The notes: generated from the letters alone by a model not told the origin. A stretch of DNA of 64,000 nucleotides from Oscillospiraceae bacterium (GCA_021768185.1 JAETNP010000006.1:1-64000); one strand, 5' to 3'; shown: positions 9,080 through 18,415, counted from the stretch's first letter. Numbers and translations: made by a program.

Positions 9080-9936
9080 AGCGCCCTCCTTTTCTTGAAA
9101 TACCGGCCCACCAGGGCGGCGGCCAGGTTGACCGCCAGCGTCAGCAGCATCAGGATGGCGGCGATGGCAAAGGCCACGCCGAACTCCCCCTGCTCCTTCG
9201 CGTAGACGTACAGCGCCACGGTGAGGGTGGCTCCCGGGCTGGTCAGTCCGGCGAAGAAGCCGTTCAGCGCATGAGCAAAGCCAGCCGTAAACAGCAGCGC
9301 CGCCGATTCGCCCAAAATGCGTCCCACAGACAAGATGCAGCCGGTGATGATGCCGTCCGCACATCCCGGGAGAACTACCGTGCGGATGACACGCCACTTT
9401 CCGGCACCAAGGCCAAAGGCCCCCTCGCGGTAACTCTGCGGAACCGTTTTCAAGCTCTCCTGGGTCGTTCGCATGACGGTAGGCAGATTCATGATAACCA
9501 GCGTCAGTGCGCCGGCCAGCAGAGAGGTTCCCAGTACGCCGGTAAAGACCAGCATTCCCACAAGGCCATAGATGATGGACGGGATGCCGGACAGGGTCTC
9601 CGCCGCGTATTCGATGACAGCCACCATCCGCTTGTTGGCGGCATACTCGGTCAGGTAGACCGCCGCACCCGCCCCCACGGGCAGGACGATCAGCAGGGCG
9701 GCAAGGATGATGTAGATGGTGTTCAGAATATCCGGCAGGATGCCGATGGTACCCGACAGATAGCTGGGCTTGGTGGTCAGCAGCTCCCAGGAGAGATTGG
9801 GAAAGCCCTCCGCCAGCACGTAGCCTATGAGAAACAGCGCCAGAGCGCACACCAGCAGGACCGACAGGATACACAGCAGCCCCAGTACGCCGGTATAGGC
9901 CCTCCGGGATAGGGAGATCGGTTTTTCCAGCATCAT
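9076..9936 (-). CDS. pstA: Phosphate ABC transporter permease PstA
   Basis: This 286-residue membrane protein has about six hydrophobic helices and the EAA-type loop [22 protein letters not shown], which docks to PstB. The first two codons are both ATG. The pstC stop overlaps the first as TGATG, so translation is coupled. Confidence 0.95.
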   Translation of the reverse strand: MMLEKPISLSRRAYTGVLGLLCILSVLLVCALALFLIGYVLAEGFPNLSWELLTTKPSYLSGTIGILPDILNTIYIILAALLIVLPVGAGAAVYLTEYAANKRMVAVIEYAAETLSGIPSIIYGLVGMLVFTGVLGTSLLAGALTLVIMNLPTVMRTTQESLKTVPQSYREGAFGLGAGKWRVIRTVVLPGCADGIITGCILSVGRILGESAALLFTAGFAHALNGFFAGLTSPGATLTVALYVYAKEQGEFGVAFAIAAILMLLTLAVNLAAALVGRYFKKRRAL

Positions 9937-10805
9937 CAGCCCTCCTTATGGCCCTTGAGGAAGAAATTCAGCGCGGCATTGATCAGCATAATGAACAGGA
10001 ACAGCACCAGGGCGATAGAAAACAGGGCCTGCCGCTGCAGGCCGCTGGAATAGGACATCTCACTGGACACCGCCGTGGTAAGGAACCGGACGCTTTCAAA
10101 CAGTGATGGCATATTGGCCGCGTTGCCGGACACCATCATCACCGCCATGGCCTCGCCGATGGCCCGGCCCACCCCCAGCACCACCGCCGCCGCGATGCCG
10201 CTTCGCGCCGCGGGGACGGATACCCGGAACCAGGTTTCCACCGGAGTCGCCCCCAGAGCCAGGGAGGCGTCCTCGTACTCCTTTGGCACCGCCTCCAGTG
10301 CGGTAATGGATACTTTGATGATGGAGGGCAGGATCATGACTGCCAGGACGATAATCGCCGCCAGCAGGCTGGCTCCGTCCGGCACATGAAACAGCGTCCG
10401 AATGCCCGGCACGAGCACCAGCATCCCCACCAGGCCGTACACCACCGACGGGATGCCCGCCAGGAGGCTGACAGCGGCTTCTACGATGGACTTGACCCGC
10501 GCCGGGGCCATTTTCGCCAGATAGACCGCCGCGAAAAATCCCACTGGGACGCCGAACAGGATGGCCCCCGCGGTGCCGTAGATGCTGGTGAGGATAAACG
10601 GGAGGATGCCATAGGCCGGCTGTGCGGCGGTGGATTCCCAGGTGTCGCCCAGCAGAAAGGGCACAAGCCCGATCTGCCGGATGGCGGGGATGCCGGAGGC
10701 CACCAGATATACGGTAATCAGCAGTACGCAGCCCACTGTAACCAGCCCCAGCAGCAAGAATATCCCGTGGACGGCGGTCTCCGCCAGCTGCTTTTTGCTG
10801 TGCAT
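9936..10805 (-). CDS. pstC: Phosphate ABC transporter permease PstC
   Basis: The 289-residue membrane protein has an N-terminal helix ([21 protein letters not shown]), a periplasmic-side segment, and the conserved EAA loop [22 protein letters not shown] that contacts PstB. It forms the heterodimeric channel with PstA. It starts 2 nt after the pstS stop. Confidence 0.95.
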   Translation of the reverse strand: MHSKKQLAETAVHGIFLLLGLVTVGCVLLITVYLVASGIPAIRQIGLVPFLLGDTWESTAAQPAYGILPFILTSIYGTAGAILFGVPVGFFAAVYLAKMAPARVKSIVEAAVSLLAGIPSVVYGLVGMLVLVPGIRTLFHVPDGASLLAAIIVLAVMILPSIIKVSITALEAVPKEYEDASLALGATPVETWFRVSVPAARSGIAAAVVLGVGRAIGEAMAVMMVSGNAANMPSLFESVRFLTTAVSSEMSYSSGLQRQALFSIALVLFLFIMLINAALNFFLKGHKEG

Positions 10806-10807
10806 AC

Positions 10808-11614
10808 TTAATTTGCCGCCACGGCGCCTGCGCCGGAAATCAGCTCTGCGGCATCAGGAGAGGTAGCAAAGTCGAAAAACTTCTGCGCCGATCCCGAAAG
10901 GGACGTGTCTGCCTTTGTGACCAGGACAAATGGACGCTGAATGACATAGCTGCCGTCCTTTACGGTATCCTCTGTCGGCGCAATGCCGCCTACTGTAACG
11001 GCCCGCACTGTATCCTTGACAGAGGCAAGGGAGGCATAACCGACGGCGTCCGGATTCTGGGACACAGCGGTGATCACATCGCCGGTGGAGGTCAGCTCCT
11101 GACGGTATTGGCAGGCGTCCTCCGTGCCGGTAATGGATTCAAAGCCATCTCTGGTTCCGCTGCCTGCCTCCCGGCCAATGAGGACGATCTCCGCGTCCTG
11201 GCCGCCGATATCCTTCCAGTTGGTAATTTCACCGGTATAGATTTTAGCGATGGTGTCCACGTCAAGATCGGAGACGGGGTTGTCAGGATGGACAATGACA
11301 GCGATGCCGTCATAGGCCAGCACCGTCCCGGTCAGGCCTTGGGCGGATTCTTCCGCTTTCAGGCTGCGGCTGCTGAGGCCGATGTCACAGCGCCCTTCCA
11401 GAACGGCCTGAATGCCGGAACCGGAGCCGGTGGGGTTGTAGGTAAAGGTTACGTTCTTGTTCTGCGCTTCAAACGCCTCACCCAGCGCACCGATTACTTT
11501 CTCCATGGAGGTAGAGCCGTCGGTGGTGACGGTACCGGACGCCTCCTGAGAACATCCGGCCAGGGCCGACAGGACCAGCACAGCGGCCAGCATAAGACTT
11601 GCGAGTTTTTTCAT
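10808..11614 (-). CDS. pstS: Phosphate-binding lipoprotein PstS
   Basis: The 268-residue protein has a lipoprotein signal peptide with lipobox LSALAGC (Cys near residue 20) and phosphate-contacting motifs typical of PstS: TTDGSTSMEKV near the N-terminus, PTGSGSGIQAV, and GREAGSGTRDGFE. It captures phosphate outside the cell and delivers it to PstCA. The start at 11614 has AAAGGAGA upstream. The frame extends 29 codons further, but without a ribosome site. As first gene of the operon it lies behind TTTTACA direct repeats that look like Pho boxes. Confidence 0.96.
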   Translation of the reverse strand: MKKLASLMLAAVLVLSALAGCSQEASGTVTTDGSTSMEKVIGALGEAFEAQNKNVTFTYNPTGSGSGIQAVLEGRCDIGLSSRSLKAEESAQGLTGTVLAYDGIAVIVHPDNPVSDLDVDTIAKIYTGEITNWKDIGGQDAEIVLIGREAGSGTRDGFESITGTEDACQYRQELTSTGDVITAVSQNPDAVGYASLASVKDTVRAVTVGGIAPTEDTVKDGSYVIQRPFVLVTKADTSLSGSAQKFFDFATSPDAAELISGAGAVAAN

Positions 11615-11659
11615 GTTATAATTTCTCCTTTCGATTTTTGGGTACGAAAAAAGAATACT

Positions 11660-11708
11660 GCTGTTGTGTAAAAACCAAAAGACAAGTATTGTAAAATCCA
11701 TGTAAAAA
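11660..11708 (-). promoter_or_regulatory. Pho-box-like direct repeats ahead of pstS
   Basis: On the minus strand the heptamer TTTTACA recurs with its 3' end at 11701, 11690 and 11667, spacings of 11 and 23 nt, close to the one- and two-turn phasing of PhoB/PhoP sites (consensus TTAACA in Firmicutes). A TATTCT hexamer further downstream may be the -10. This makes autoregulation of the operon likely. Confidence 0.55.
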
Positions 11709-11744
11709 GGCCCGGCAAGATCGGTCGATCTTGCCGGGCCTTTT
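11704..11744. terminator. Bidirectional terminator between ridA and pstS
   Basis: AAAAGGCCCGGCAAGATC pairs with its complement around GGTC, with A and T runs built into the stem. It ends the ridA transcript and shields pstS. Confidence 0.85.
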
Positions 11745-11761
11745 CTGCAGCGCGGCCAATT

Positions 11762-12139
11762 TTACCGCACCGCAATAGCTTCAATTTCTACCAGCGCGTC
11801 CTTCGGCAGCCGGGATACCTCCACGGCGCTGCGGGCCGGCGGCTCGCTGGGGAAGAAGGAGGCATAGACCTCGTTCATGGCAGCGAAGTCGTTCATATCC
11901 TTGAGGAACACGGTGGTTTTGATCACGTTTTCCATACTCAGCCCCGCCTGGGCCAGCACGGCCCGGACGTTTTCCAGGGACTGTCTGGTCTGCCCGGCAA
12001 TACCGCCCTCGGCAAAAGCGCCGGTGGATACGTCAATGGGCAGCTGCCCGGAGGTAATGACGACGCTGCCGCCGTCTATCCCCTGGGAATACGGGCCAAT
12101 GGCGGCAGGCGCGGCTGTGGCTGCGATCACTTTTTTCAT
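11762..12139 (-). CDS. ridA: RidA family enamine/imine deaminase
   Basis: The 125-residue protein has the RidA (YjgF/UK114) signatures [17 protein letters not shown] and the C-terminal [24 protein letters not shown]. The Arg of PARSAVEV is the key substrate-binding residue of active RidA. The trimeric enzyme hydrolyses reactive 2-aminoacrylate and related imines released by PLP enzymes. AGGAGG precedes the ATG. It lies 58 nt after the PfkB kinase gene on the same strand. A second RidA is encoded at 34186-34566. Confidence 0.93.
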   Translation of the reverse strand: MKKVIAATAAPAAIGPYSQGIDGGSVVITSGQLPIDVSTGAFAEGGIAGQTRQSLENVRAVLAQAGLSMENVIKTTVFLKDMNDFAAMNEVYASFFPSEPPARSAVEVSRLPKDALVEIEAIAVR

Positions 12140-12197
12140 AGGAAGAGCCCTCCTCTGTTTGATGTCCCTTTCATCTTACCAGCATTTGCCGGAAAGG

Positions 12198-13082
12198 TCA
12201 ACAGGCATAAAACTGACGGATATAATCTTCCACATCGGCCCTGGTCCCCCGGAAGACGCCCGGCGTTTCCATTTTCAGAGATACGCAGGCAGTGGCATAG
12301 AGCAGGGCGGCTTTCATGTCCGCTCCGGTCATCCGCATGGCCAGGTAGGCGGCGAAGGTGGTGTCCCCCCGTCCCGTCCGTCCGGAGAGGTTCCTGGCCT
12401 TTACCGGGCAGGTAAAGAGGTCCGTCCCGTCGTAGGCAAGCATTTCCGTATTGTGAGAGATCAGGATCTCCTTTGCTCCCCAGGCATAGAGCTGCTTAGC
12501 GGCGGCCTCCCGGTCCGTCAGGCCGGTCAGAATTTCCGCCTCGGCGGCATCGGTCTTCAAAAAGTCCATATAGGGGAGATAGTTCAGCTTGTCCTTCCAG
12601 TCGTGGAAGCAGAGCTTCCCGTTCTCGTTGTGCCGGAGGAATCCCTGAGCATCCGCGGCCACCATGCCCTTATTGTGGAGAAACTCGATAAGCTCGTTGG
12701 GGAAGTCCCCATAGAGCAGTCCTGCCAGATGGTAGAGGCGGCAGTCCACGTCCGGGATCTCCTCCGGACGAACGGGGTCCGACTGGGCGGGGCAGGAGGC
12801 ATCCCGCCGCTCCCGGTCGGGGGTAAAGTAGACATTTTTCATCAGGGTGGTTTTTTCCGAGGGCAGGAGGGCGATATCCTCTGGGGCCATATGGAAGCCG
12901 TCGATAATATCCCTGTCCTCGGGGGCGATCTTAACCGCAGCAAAGACCTTTGCCCCCGCTGCTGCGGCGGCGGGGGTGCAGAAGGTCACCGCCCCTCCGG
13001 CGGAGCGGTCCTCGATACCGGTGTAGTCGATGTTGACGTCCCGCGTGGCGGGACCAACAATCATCAGGTCATAGGCTTTCAT
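12198..13082 (-). CDS. PfkB-family carbohydrate kinase
   Basis: This 294-residue protein has a ribokinase/PfkB fold: N-terminal IVGPATRDVNIDYTG, a central substrate region, and near the C-terminus SGRTGRGDTTFAAYLA, which holds the anion hole and the catalytic Asp of GXGD. The start at 13082 has AAAGGAG upstream; the open frame continues into repeat sequence and was not used. The sugar or nucleoside substrate is not evident. Confidence 0.87.
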   Translation of the reverse strand: MKAYDLMIVGPATRDVNIDYTGIEDRSAGGAVTFCTPAAAAAGAKVFAAVKIAPEDRDIIDGFHMAPEDIALLPSEKTTLMKNVYFTPDRERRDASCPAQSDPVRPEEIPDVDCRLYHLAGLLYGDFPNELIEFLHNKGMVAADAQGFLRHNENGKLCFHDWKDKLNYLPYMDFLKTDAAEAEILTGLTDREAAAKQLYAWGAKEILISHNTEMLAYDGTDLFTCPVKARNLSGRTGRGDTTFAAYLAMRMTGADMKAALLYATACVSLKMETPGVFRGTRADVEDYIRQFYAC

Positions 13083-13141
13083 AGTTGATACTCCTTTCTC
13101 TGCGGCCCTTCGGGCCGCCTCCGAGCGATTTCTCATTGATA

Positions 13142-13708
13142 CCCCGGGGGCTTCTCGCCCCCGGACCCCTCGCCTACTTTTGCCGCGCGGCAAAAGTAGG
13201 CAAAAACGCGCCAGAACCTACGGTTCTGGACTCCCTTCTCGGCCCCGCCTATCCGGCGGGACCTCGGCGAGGGGTTTGCGGGGGTCCGGTGGAAATGAAG
13301 AGTTGCGGTGCCGCGTGAACTACAGGTCCTACGGGCATCTGATCTAGTGGACTGGTACTTGTAGAACTCCGCCTGCCGGCCCTTCAAAGGGGTACCCTCT
13401 GCAAAGGGGCACGTTCTAACGGACAGATCTGCAAGACTGCACCCCGGGGAGTTAGCTAAGTCGAGACGGTAGGGGTTCCCGATTACCACGCTGAAATAGA
13501 CGCTGGAGGGGAACGAAGCGGACGGCAGTAAGGTTTAGACAAGACCGACTGTGCCTCGGGCGCAAAACTAATCAAAAAATGAGGGATTCTTAAACCGCCA
13601 GGTTTAAGCGCGTTTTTGCCTACTTTTGGCGCGGGCCAAAAGTAGGTAGGTGCTCGGCCGAAGGGCGAGTACCTAGGGCAGTCGTTCGCGCCAACGGCGC
13701 GAATGACG
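13142..13708. repeat. Large hairpin-armed repeat, copy 1 (core inverted)
   Basis: The gap 13083-13798 has no convincing gene. It begins with a CCCGGGGGC...GCCCCCGG hairpin (13142-13163), then a GCCTACTTTT...AAAAGTAGGC hairpin. It ends with TTAAACC/GGTTTAA, TACTTTT/AAAAGTA and GTCGTTCGCGCC/GGCGCGAATGAC hairpins. The segment 13442-13607 is the reverse complement of segments at 52003-52166 and 63203-63365 and is the conserved core. The rest of this copy differs from the other two. Confidence 0.85.
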
Positions 13709-13762
13709 CCCTCGGGAGTCCGGGGCCGCGCAGGTCCCGGGCCGATTCAAGAAGAATGCCCC

Positions 13763-13790
13763 ATGACCGCCCCCCGAAGGGGGCGGTCAA
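13763..13790. terminator. Hairpin after hppA, possible terminator
   Basis: TGACCGCCCCC pairs with GGGGGCGGTCA around a short loop, just beyond the hppA stop on the minus strand. No clear T run follows, so termination is inferred from position. Confidence 0.45.
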
Positions 13791-13798
13791 AGAACCAT

Positions 13799-15910
13799 TT
13801 AACTAAACAAATGAAAATTCACAACCACCGTCGCAAAAACAATAGAAACCATGCTCAGCAGCTTAATGAGAATATTGATTGCCGGACCGGAGGTGTCCTT
13901 GAAGGGGTCGCCGATGGTGTCGCCCACAATGGCGGACTTGTCATTCTTGCTCCCCTTCCCGCCGTAGTGGCCGGATTCCACATACTTCTTGGCGTTATCC
14001 CAGGACCCGCCGGAGTTGGACATAAACACCGCCAGCAGAAACCCGGAAGCCGTCGCGCCGCACAGCAGCCCAATGACCCCCGCAGGCCCCAGCAGCAGGC
14101 CGCCCACAATGGGCACGCCCACGGCAATAAGGGTGGGCACCACCATTTCCTTCAGGCTGGCCTTGGTACACAAATCTACGCATCTGGCGAAATCCGCGTC
14201 CTTGGTCCCCTCAATGATGCCGGGGATCTCCTTGAACTGCCGCCGGACCTCCAGCACCACGCTGTGCGCCGCCTTGCCCACGCTGCCCATGGTAATGGCC
14301 GCGAAGATGAAGGCCAGACACGCTCCCACAAAAATACCTACCAGCACCACCGGATTCATGACGCTCATATCCAGCGCCAGCTCCGGCGCCAGCGTCTCCA
14401 CCTTCTCCACATAGGACGCAATCAGCGCCAGGGCCGTCAGCGCGGCGGAGCCGATGGCGAAGCCCTTGCCGGTGGCGGCAGTGGTGTTGCCCAGGGAATC
14501 CAGCGCGTCGGTCCGCTCCCGGACCACGGGGTCCAGACCCGCCATCTGGGCGATGCCGCCGGCGTTATCGGCCACGGGGCCGTAGGCGTCGGTCGCCAGT
14601 GTGATGCCCAGGGTGGAGAGCATGCCCACAGCCGCCAGGGCGATGCCGTACAGCCCCATGGCGTTCCGCGCCCCGTCGGTGAGGCCCAGACCGGAGACAT
14701 AGTAGGCGATCAGGATGCATCCGCTGACCGTCAGCACCGGCAGCATGGTGGAACGCATTCCCAGGCTCAGACCGTCAATGACCAGCGTAGCCGTGCCGGT
14801 CACGGAGGAGGCCGCCAAGCTCTGGGTGGGCACATAGGTATCGGAGGTGTAATACTCCGTAAACCGTCCGATCAGCACACCGGAAAACAGCCCGGCGAGA
14901 ATAGCCACGTACAGCCCGATGTAATCCTTCCCCAGCAGGAACCACACGATGGGAAAGGCCGCCACGGCAATGATAACGGCGGAGGTGTTGGTGCCCCGGC
15001 GCAGAGCCTTCAGCAGCGTCATCTGGTCGGTGGATTCTCCGGTACGGACCAGCAGGGAGCCGATAATGGAGGCGACCACGCCCACCGCCGCGATGAGCAG
15101 GGGCACCGCAAAGGCGCTGAGGTTGTCCACGGATTCAATGTAGCCAAAGGCAATCACGCCAAGGGAGCAGGAGGAAATCAGGGAACCAACATAGGACTCG
15201 TAGAGGTCCGCGCCCATACCGGCCACGTCGCCCACATTGTCGCCCACATTGTCCGCGATGGCGGCGGGGTTTCGGGGGTCGTCCTCGGGGATGCCGGCCT
15301 CTACCTTGCCCACCAGGTCCGCGCCCACGTCGGCGGCCTTGGTGAAGATGCCGCCGCCCACACGGGCGAACAGGGCCATGGAGCTGGCGCCCATGCCGAA
15401 GGTCAGCATAGCGGCGGTGATGTCGTTAAGGGGCAGATGAAACACATATCTGAGCAGCAGGTACCACCCGGAGATGTCCAGCAGGCCCAGGCCCACCACG
15501 GTGAAGCCCATGACCGTACCGGCGGAGAAGGCTACCTTCAATCCGGAGTTCAGGCTCTCCCGGCAGGCGTTGGCAGTGCGGGAGTTGGAGGCGGTGGCAA
15601 TCTTCATGCCCACAAAGCCGCTCAGGCCGGAGAAGAAGCCTCCGGTGATGAAGGCAAAGGGGACAAACCACGTCAGGAAGTGCAGCGCCGCCATCACACA
15701 CAAGATCACAAACATACAGGCAAAGAACACCAGGACCACGCTGTACTGCCTGCGCAGATACGCGTTGGCGCCCTGCCGGATGAAGGAGGCGATCTTCTTC
15801 ATCCGTTCGGTGCCCTCCGAGAACGACAGAGCACGTTTCGCCATGAATACGGCGAACAGCAGTGCGCAAATGGAGCCCAGGGCAGAAAAAATGATAAAAT
15901 ACTGATTCAT
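13799..15910 (-). CDS. hppA: Membrane-bound ion-translocating pyrophosphatase, K+-dependent type
   Basis: The 703-residue integral membrane protein has about 16 hydrophobic helices and the pyrophosphate-binding motif DVGADLVGKVEAGIPEDDPR with the acidic DNVGDNVGD. It couples pyrophosphate hydrolysis to H+ or Na+ export. The sequence GNTTAATGKGFAIG has Ala where K+-independent enzymes have Lys, which points to the K+-dependent group. Which ion is pumped cannot be settled here. ATG at 15910 follows AAAGGAG. It is downstream of mgtC on the same strand. Confidence 0.95.
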   Translation of the reverse strand: MNQYFIIFSALGSICALLFAVFMAKRALSFSEGTERMKKIASFIRQGANAYLRRQYSVVLVFFACMFVILCVMAALHFLTWFVPFAFITGGFFSGLSGFVGMKIATASNSRTANACRESLNSGLKVAFSAGTVMGFTVVGLGLLDISGWYLLLRYVFHLPLNDITAAMLTFGMGASSMALFARVGGGIFTKAADVGADLVGKVEAGIPEDDPRNPAAIADNVGDNVGDVAGMGADLYESYVGSLISSCSLGVIAFGYIESVDNLSAFAVPLLIAAVGVVASIIGSLLVRTGESTDQMTLLKALRRGTNTSAVIIAVAAFPIVWFLLGKDYIGLYVAILAGLFSGVLIGRFTEYYTSDTYVPTQSLAASSVTGTATLVIDGLSLGMRSTMLPVLTVSGCILIAYYVSGLGLTDGARNAMGLYGIALAAVGMLSTLGITLATDAYGPVADNAGGIAQMAGLDPVVRERTDALDSLGNTTAATGKGFAIGSAALTALALIASYVEKVETLAPELALDMSVMNPVVLVGIFVGACLAFIFAAITMGSVGKAAHSVVLEVRRQFKEIPGIIEGTKDADFARCVDLCTKASLKEMVVPTLIAVGVPIVGGLLLGPAGVIGLLCGATASGFLLAVFMSNSGGSWDNAKKYVESGHYGGKGSKNDKSAIVGDTIGDPFKDTSGPAINILIKLLSMVSIVFATVVVNFHLFS

Positions 15911-16002
15911 AATTCTTTCTCCTTTCCTTTTTTGATCTTATGAAAACCCCCGTTGCGCACCAGGGGCAAGATCCGCTTGAACAGATACAGGCCTCTTGGA
16001 GT

Positions 16003-16053
16003 TTCAAACCACTGATCGAAAAGCTTTTCAAGCTTTCCAATCAGTGGTTTGAG
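16003..16053 (-). repeat. Long nested hairpin between mgtC and hppA
   Basis: TCAAACCACTGAT (16004-16016) is complementary to ATCAGTGGTTTGA (16040-16052). Inside it AAAGCTT and AAGCTTT form a second stem. There is no T run on either side, so it is more likely a structured hppA leader or processing site than a terminator. Confidence 0.6.
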
Positions 16054-16070
16054 TAAATTTTTCGGTCCGA

Positions 16071-16799
16071 TTATATCCGGCTCCTGTCGGAGGTGACGGA
16101 GCTGGTATGGGAGTCCGCGCTGAGGTCGGAGATGAATTTATGGAGCCGCTCGTCGGAGTGGCGGCCGCCGAAATCCGCCTTGAAACGAATCTTGAAGCCG
16201 TTTTTTGCTTCGTCTACATGGATGCTGGTCAGAACAGCGTCCGCCGTTGCAGTCAGGGTCTGGATCAGTTCCATGGTCCCTGCCACATCCGTGCATGTCA
16301 CAGAAAAAAGATAGAGGGAGTAGCGGTTGTGGACAATCTTCTTCTGCAGCCACTCAAAGGCGATCAGCGTGACCAATACGCATACGCCCCCCACTACCGC
16401 CACCATGTAGTATCCGCCGCCCACGGCGACGCCCAGGCAGCCCGTGGCCCAGATGCTGGCTGCGGTGGTGAGACCCTTGACGCTGGGGCCCTCCCGCATA
16501 ATGGTACCCGCGCCTAAGAAGCCCAGTCCGGTGATAACCTGGGCGCTTAAACGGGCAGGGTCCGGCGTAGCGCCGTAGGGGCGGTACTGCCAGAAAATCA
16601 GCTGGCTTGTCGTCATCACCGCGCAGGCCCCCAGGGCTACCAGCATATGGGTGCGCATACCGGCAGGGCGGTGGGTATACTCCCGCTCCGTACCAATGAC
16701 CGCTCCGATCAGCATGGCCAGGAGCATACGAAGTCCGATATCCAGCGGTGTAAGGGCCAGCGCGGATACGTCCACTACCGCCACAGGTGCTGTTGCCAT
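16071..16799 (-). CDS. MgtC/SapB family membrane protein
   Basis: The 242-residue protein has about five N-terminal hydrophobic helices with the family motifs MLIGAVIGTEREYTHRPAGMRTHMLV and ITGLGFLGAGTIMREG..VKGLTTAASIWATGCLG. A soluble ACT-like C-terminal domain follows. MgtC proteins help cells cope with low Mg2+ or control ATP synthase and phosphate uptake, depending on the host. An upstream TTG in frame sits inside the GGGAGG ribosome site, so the ATG at 16799 is preferred. It follows gpmI by 37 nt. Confidence 0.9.
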   Translation of the reverse strand: MATAPVAVVDVSALALTPLDIGLRMLLAMLIGAVIGTEREYTHRPAGMRTHMLVALGACAVMTTSQLIFWQYRPYGATPDPARLSAQVITGLGFLGAGTIMREGPSVKGLTTAASIWATGCLGVAVGGGYYMVAVVGGVCVLVTLIAFEWLQKKIVHNRYSLYLFSVTCTDVAGTMELIQTLTATADAVLTSIHVDEAKNGFKIRFKADFGGRHSDERLHKFISDLSADSHTSSVTSDRSRI

Positions 16800-16836
16800 T
16801 ACTATTTTACCTCCCAAAGGTTGTTCGGCGGGACCG

Positions 16837-18402
16837 TCACAGGGTATACTGGGTCCCTTTGCCCAGAGTCATGCACTCGTAGGCCTTCTGAATTTTGGCG
16901 TAATTGCTGTCCCGGTCAAGGGCGATGCCCCGGCCTACGCCGTCCACGATGCGGCCCCGGCCCAGCTTGTTGAGCCGCTTCTCCAGCTGCCGCAGCATGG
17001 CGGGAGCAGAACCCGGCTCGGTGCTGCGTCCGTCAAAGATGATATGCAGATAGATCTCCTCCACGCCCTCGGCCATCTCCACCAGCATGAGGGGATAGTC
17101 GATGCAGCCGTGGCTGGACTTCTCTGTCAGATAGGAGAGCAGGTGCAGGGGCGTATGGTTCTCCCGGGCGTTGGCAATGGCCTTCAAAAAGATGGGGTTG
17201 GTCTTGAAGGACCCGTCCTGGATCGCCCGGTCCATCCGCACGTCGTCCTGGGCCACCACCCGGCCCGCGCCCAGGTTGGAGTGTCCCGCCTCGGAGTTGC
17301 CGGGTTTCCCTGCCTGCAATCCCACGTCCTCCCCGGAGGCACGGAGCTTACTGTTGGGGTATTTTGCCAGCAGGGCGTCCCAGGCGGGGGTGTCGGCGGA
17401 GAAAATGGCGTCCTTGCCGTCGGCGGTGCCGTAGCCCCAGCCGTCCAGAATAATGAGCATCATTTTCTGATTGGTAAAGCCCGGCGTTTTGATGAGGGAA
17501 GTCCCCGTCATTTCCCCGGGCTGCTCCAGCCCCAGTACGCTCAGCACAGTGGGGGCCACATCGCCCAGGCGGCCGTCGCTCAAGGCAATCTCCCGCCCCT
17601 GGGGGTCCAGAACGATGAAGGGCACCAGATTGGTGGTATGGGCTACGTGGGGCTTGCCCTCCTTATTATATAGTGTCTCAATGTTGCCGTGATCGGCGGT
17701 GACGGCCACCACGTAGCCGTGGCCCTTGGCATACTCTGCCACCTCGCCCACATACCGGCTGACGGTGGCGGCGGCGGCCAGCTTGGCCTCTGTGTTGGAG
17801 GTGTGGCCGATGACGTCTCCGTTGGCAAAGTTGGTAAGGATGAATTCATAGCCGCCGTCTACGGCTCCCTTGACCTTCTCCGCCACCTCCGGCAGGCTCA
17901 GCTCCGGCTTCTGGTCGAAGGGGATGCCCTTGGGAGAGGGGACCCGCAGGTCATCCTCGCCGGGGAAGGGCTGGTTCTCGCCGCCGTTGAAGAAGAAGGT
18001 CACGTGGGCATACTTCTCCGACTCGGCGCAGTGGAACTGCCGCAGTCCCGCCTCGCTGACCACCTGGGCCAGGGGCTTTACCACCTTCTCCGGCGCGAAG
18101 GCGATGGGCAGGTCCTTGAATTTCTCGTGGTACATGGTCATGATGACGAAACTGAGGTCCTTCATATATTCCCGCTCGAAGTGGGGGAACGCCGGGTCCA
18201 CGAAGGCGTCGGTCAGCTCGATCTCCCGCTCGCCCCTCCGGCAGCAGAAGACCACCTGGTCGCCGTCCTTAATCTTGCCCACAGGAGTCCCGTTCTCGTC
18301 CACCAGGGCCATGGGGTCCAGATAATAATCGGTCTGACCGGCCGCATAGGCCCGCTCTACCGCCTGAGCCAGGGCCTCGCCGCCCCGTGCCTGTTCATTC
18401 AT
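16837..18402 (-). CDS. gpmI: Circularly permuted 2,3-bisphosphoglycerate-independent phosphoglycerate mutase
   Basis: This 521-residue protein contains every iPGM motif, but in swapped order. Residues 1-305 match the usual C-terminal half: KIKDGDQVVF, AESEKYAHVTFFFNGG, NFANGDVIGH (Asp196, His200), TADHGN (Asp237, His238), PHVAHTTN (His255) and the normal C-terminal end EMTGTSLI. After a short linker, residues 314-521 match the usual N-terminus: MMLIILDGWG (Asp320), KPGNSEAGHSNLGAGR (catalytic Ser370), then the transferase segment to LDRDSNYAKIQKAYECMTLGKG. The new termini fall together inside the transferase domain. All seven metal and catalytic residues are kept, so activity is likely. AAAGGAGG precedes the ATG. 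It is last but one in the HAD operon. The enzyme interconverts 3- and 2-phosphoglycerate. Confidence 0.93.
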   Translation of the reverse strand: MNEQARGGEALAQAVERAYAAGQTDYYLDPMALVDENGTPVGKIKDGDQVVFCCRRGEREIELTDAFVDPAFPHFEREYMKDLSFVIMTMYHEKFKDLPIAFAPEKVVKPLAQVVSEAGLRQFHCAESEKYAHVTFFFNGGENQPFPGEDDLRVPSPKGIPFDQKPELSLPEVAEKVKGAVDGGYEFILTNFANGDVIGHTSNTEAKLAAAATVSRYVGEVAEYAKGHGYVVAVTADHGNIETLYNKEGKPHVAHTTNLVPFIVLDPQGREIALSDGRLGDVAPTVLSVLGLEQPGEMTGTSLIKTPGFTNQKMMLIILDGWGYGTADGKDAIFSADTPAWDALLAKYPNSKLRASGEDVGLQAGKPGNSEAGHSNLGAGRVVAQDDVRMDRAIQDGSFKTNPIFLKAIANARENHTPLHLLSYLTEKSSHGCIDYPLMLVEMAEGVEEIYLHIIFDGRSTEPGSAPAMLRQLEKRLNKLGRGRIVDGVGRGIALDRDSNYAKIQKAYECMTLGKGTQYTL

Positions 18403-18415
18403 AAATCTGCCTCCT

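Noticed and set aside
13703-15943. Long plus-strand open frame (746 codons) opposite hppA
   Set aside because: It is the antisense shadow of a well-conserved membrane pyrophosphatase gene in GC-rich DNA; its translation is His/Gly/Gln-rich and has no domain.
16837-18402. Possibility that swapped GpmI halves are two genes or an assembly error
   Set aside because: There is a single uninterrupted frame across the junction, a ribosome site only at the permuted start, correct neighbours on both sides, and complementary end points. An error would be expected to cause frameshifts, duplication or loss.
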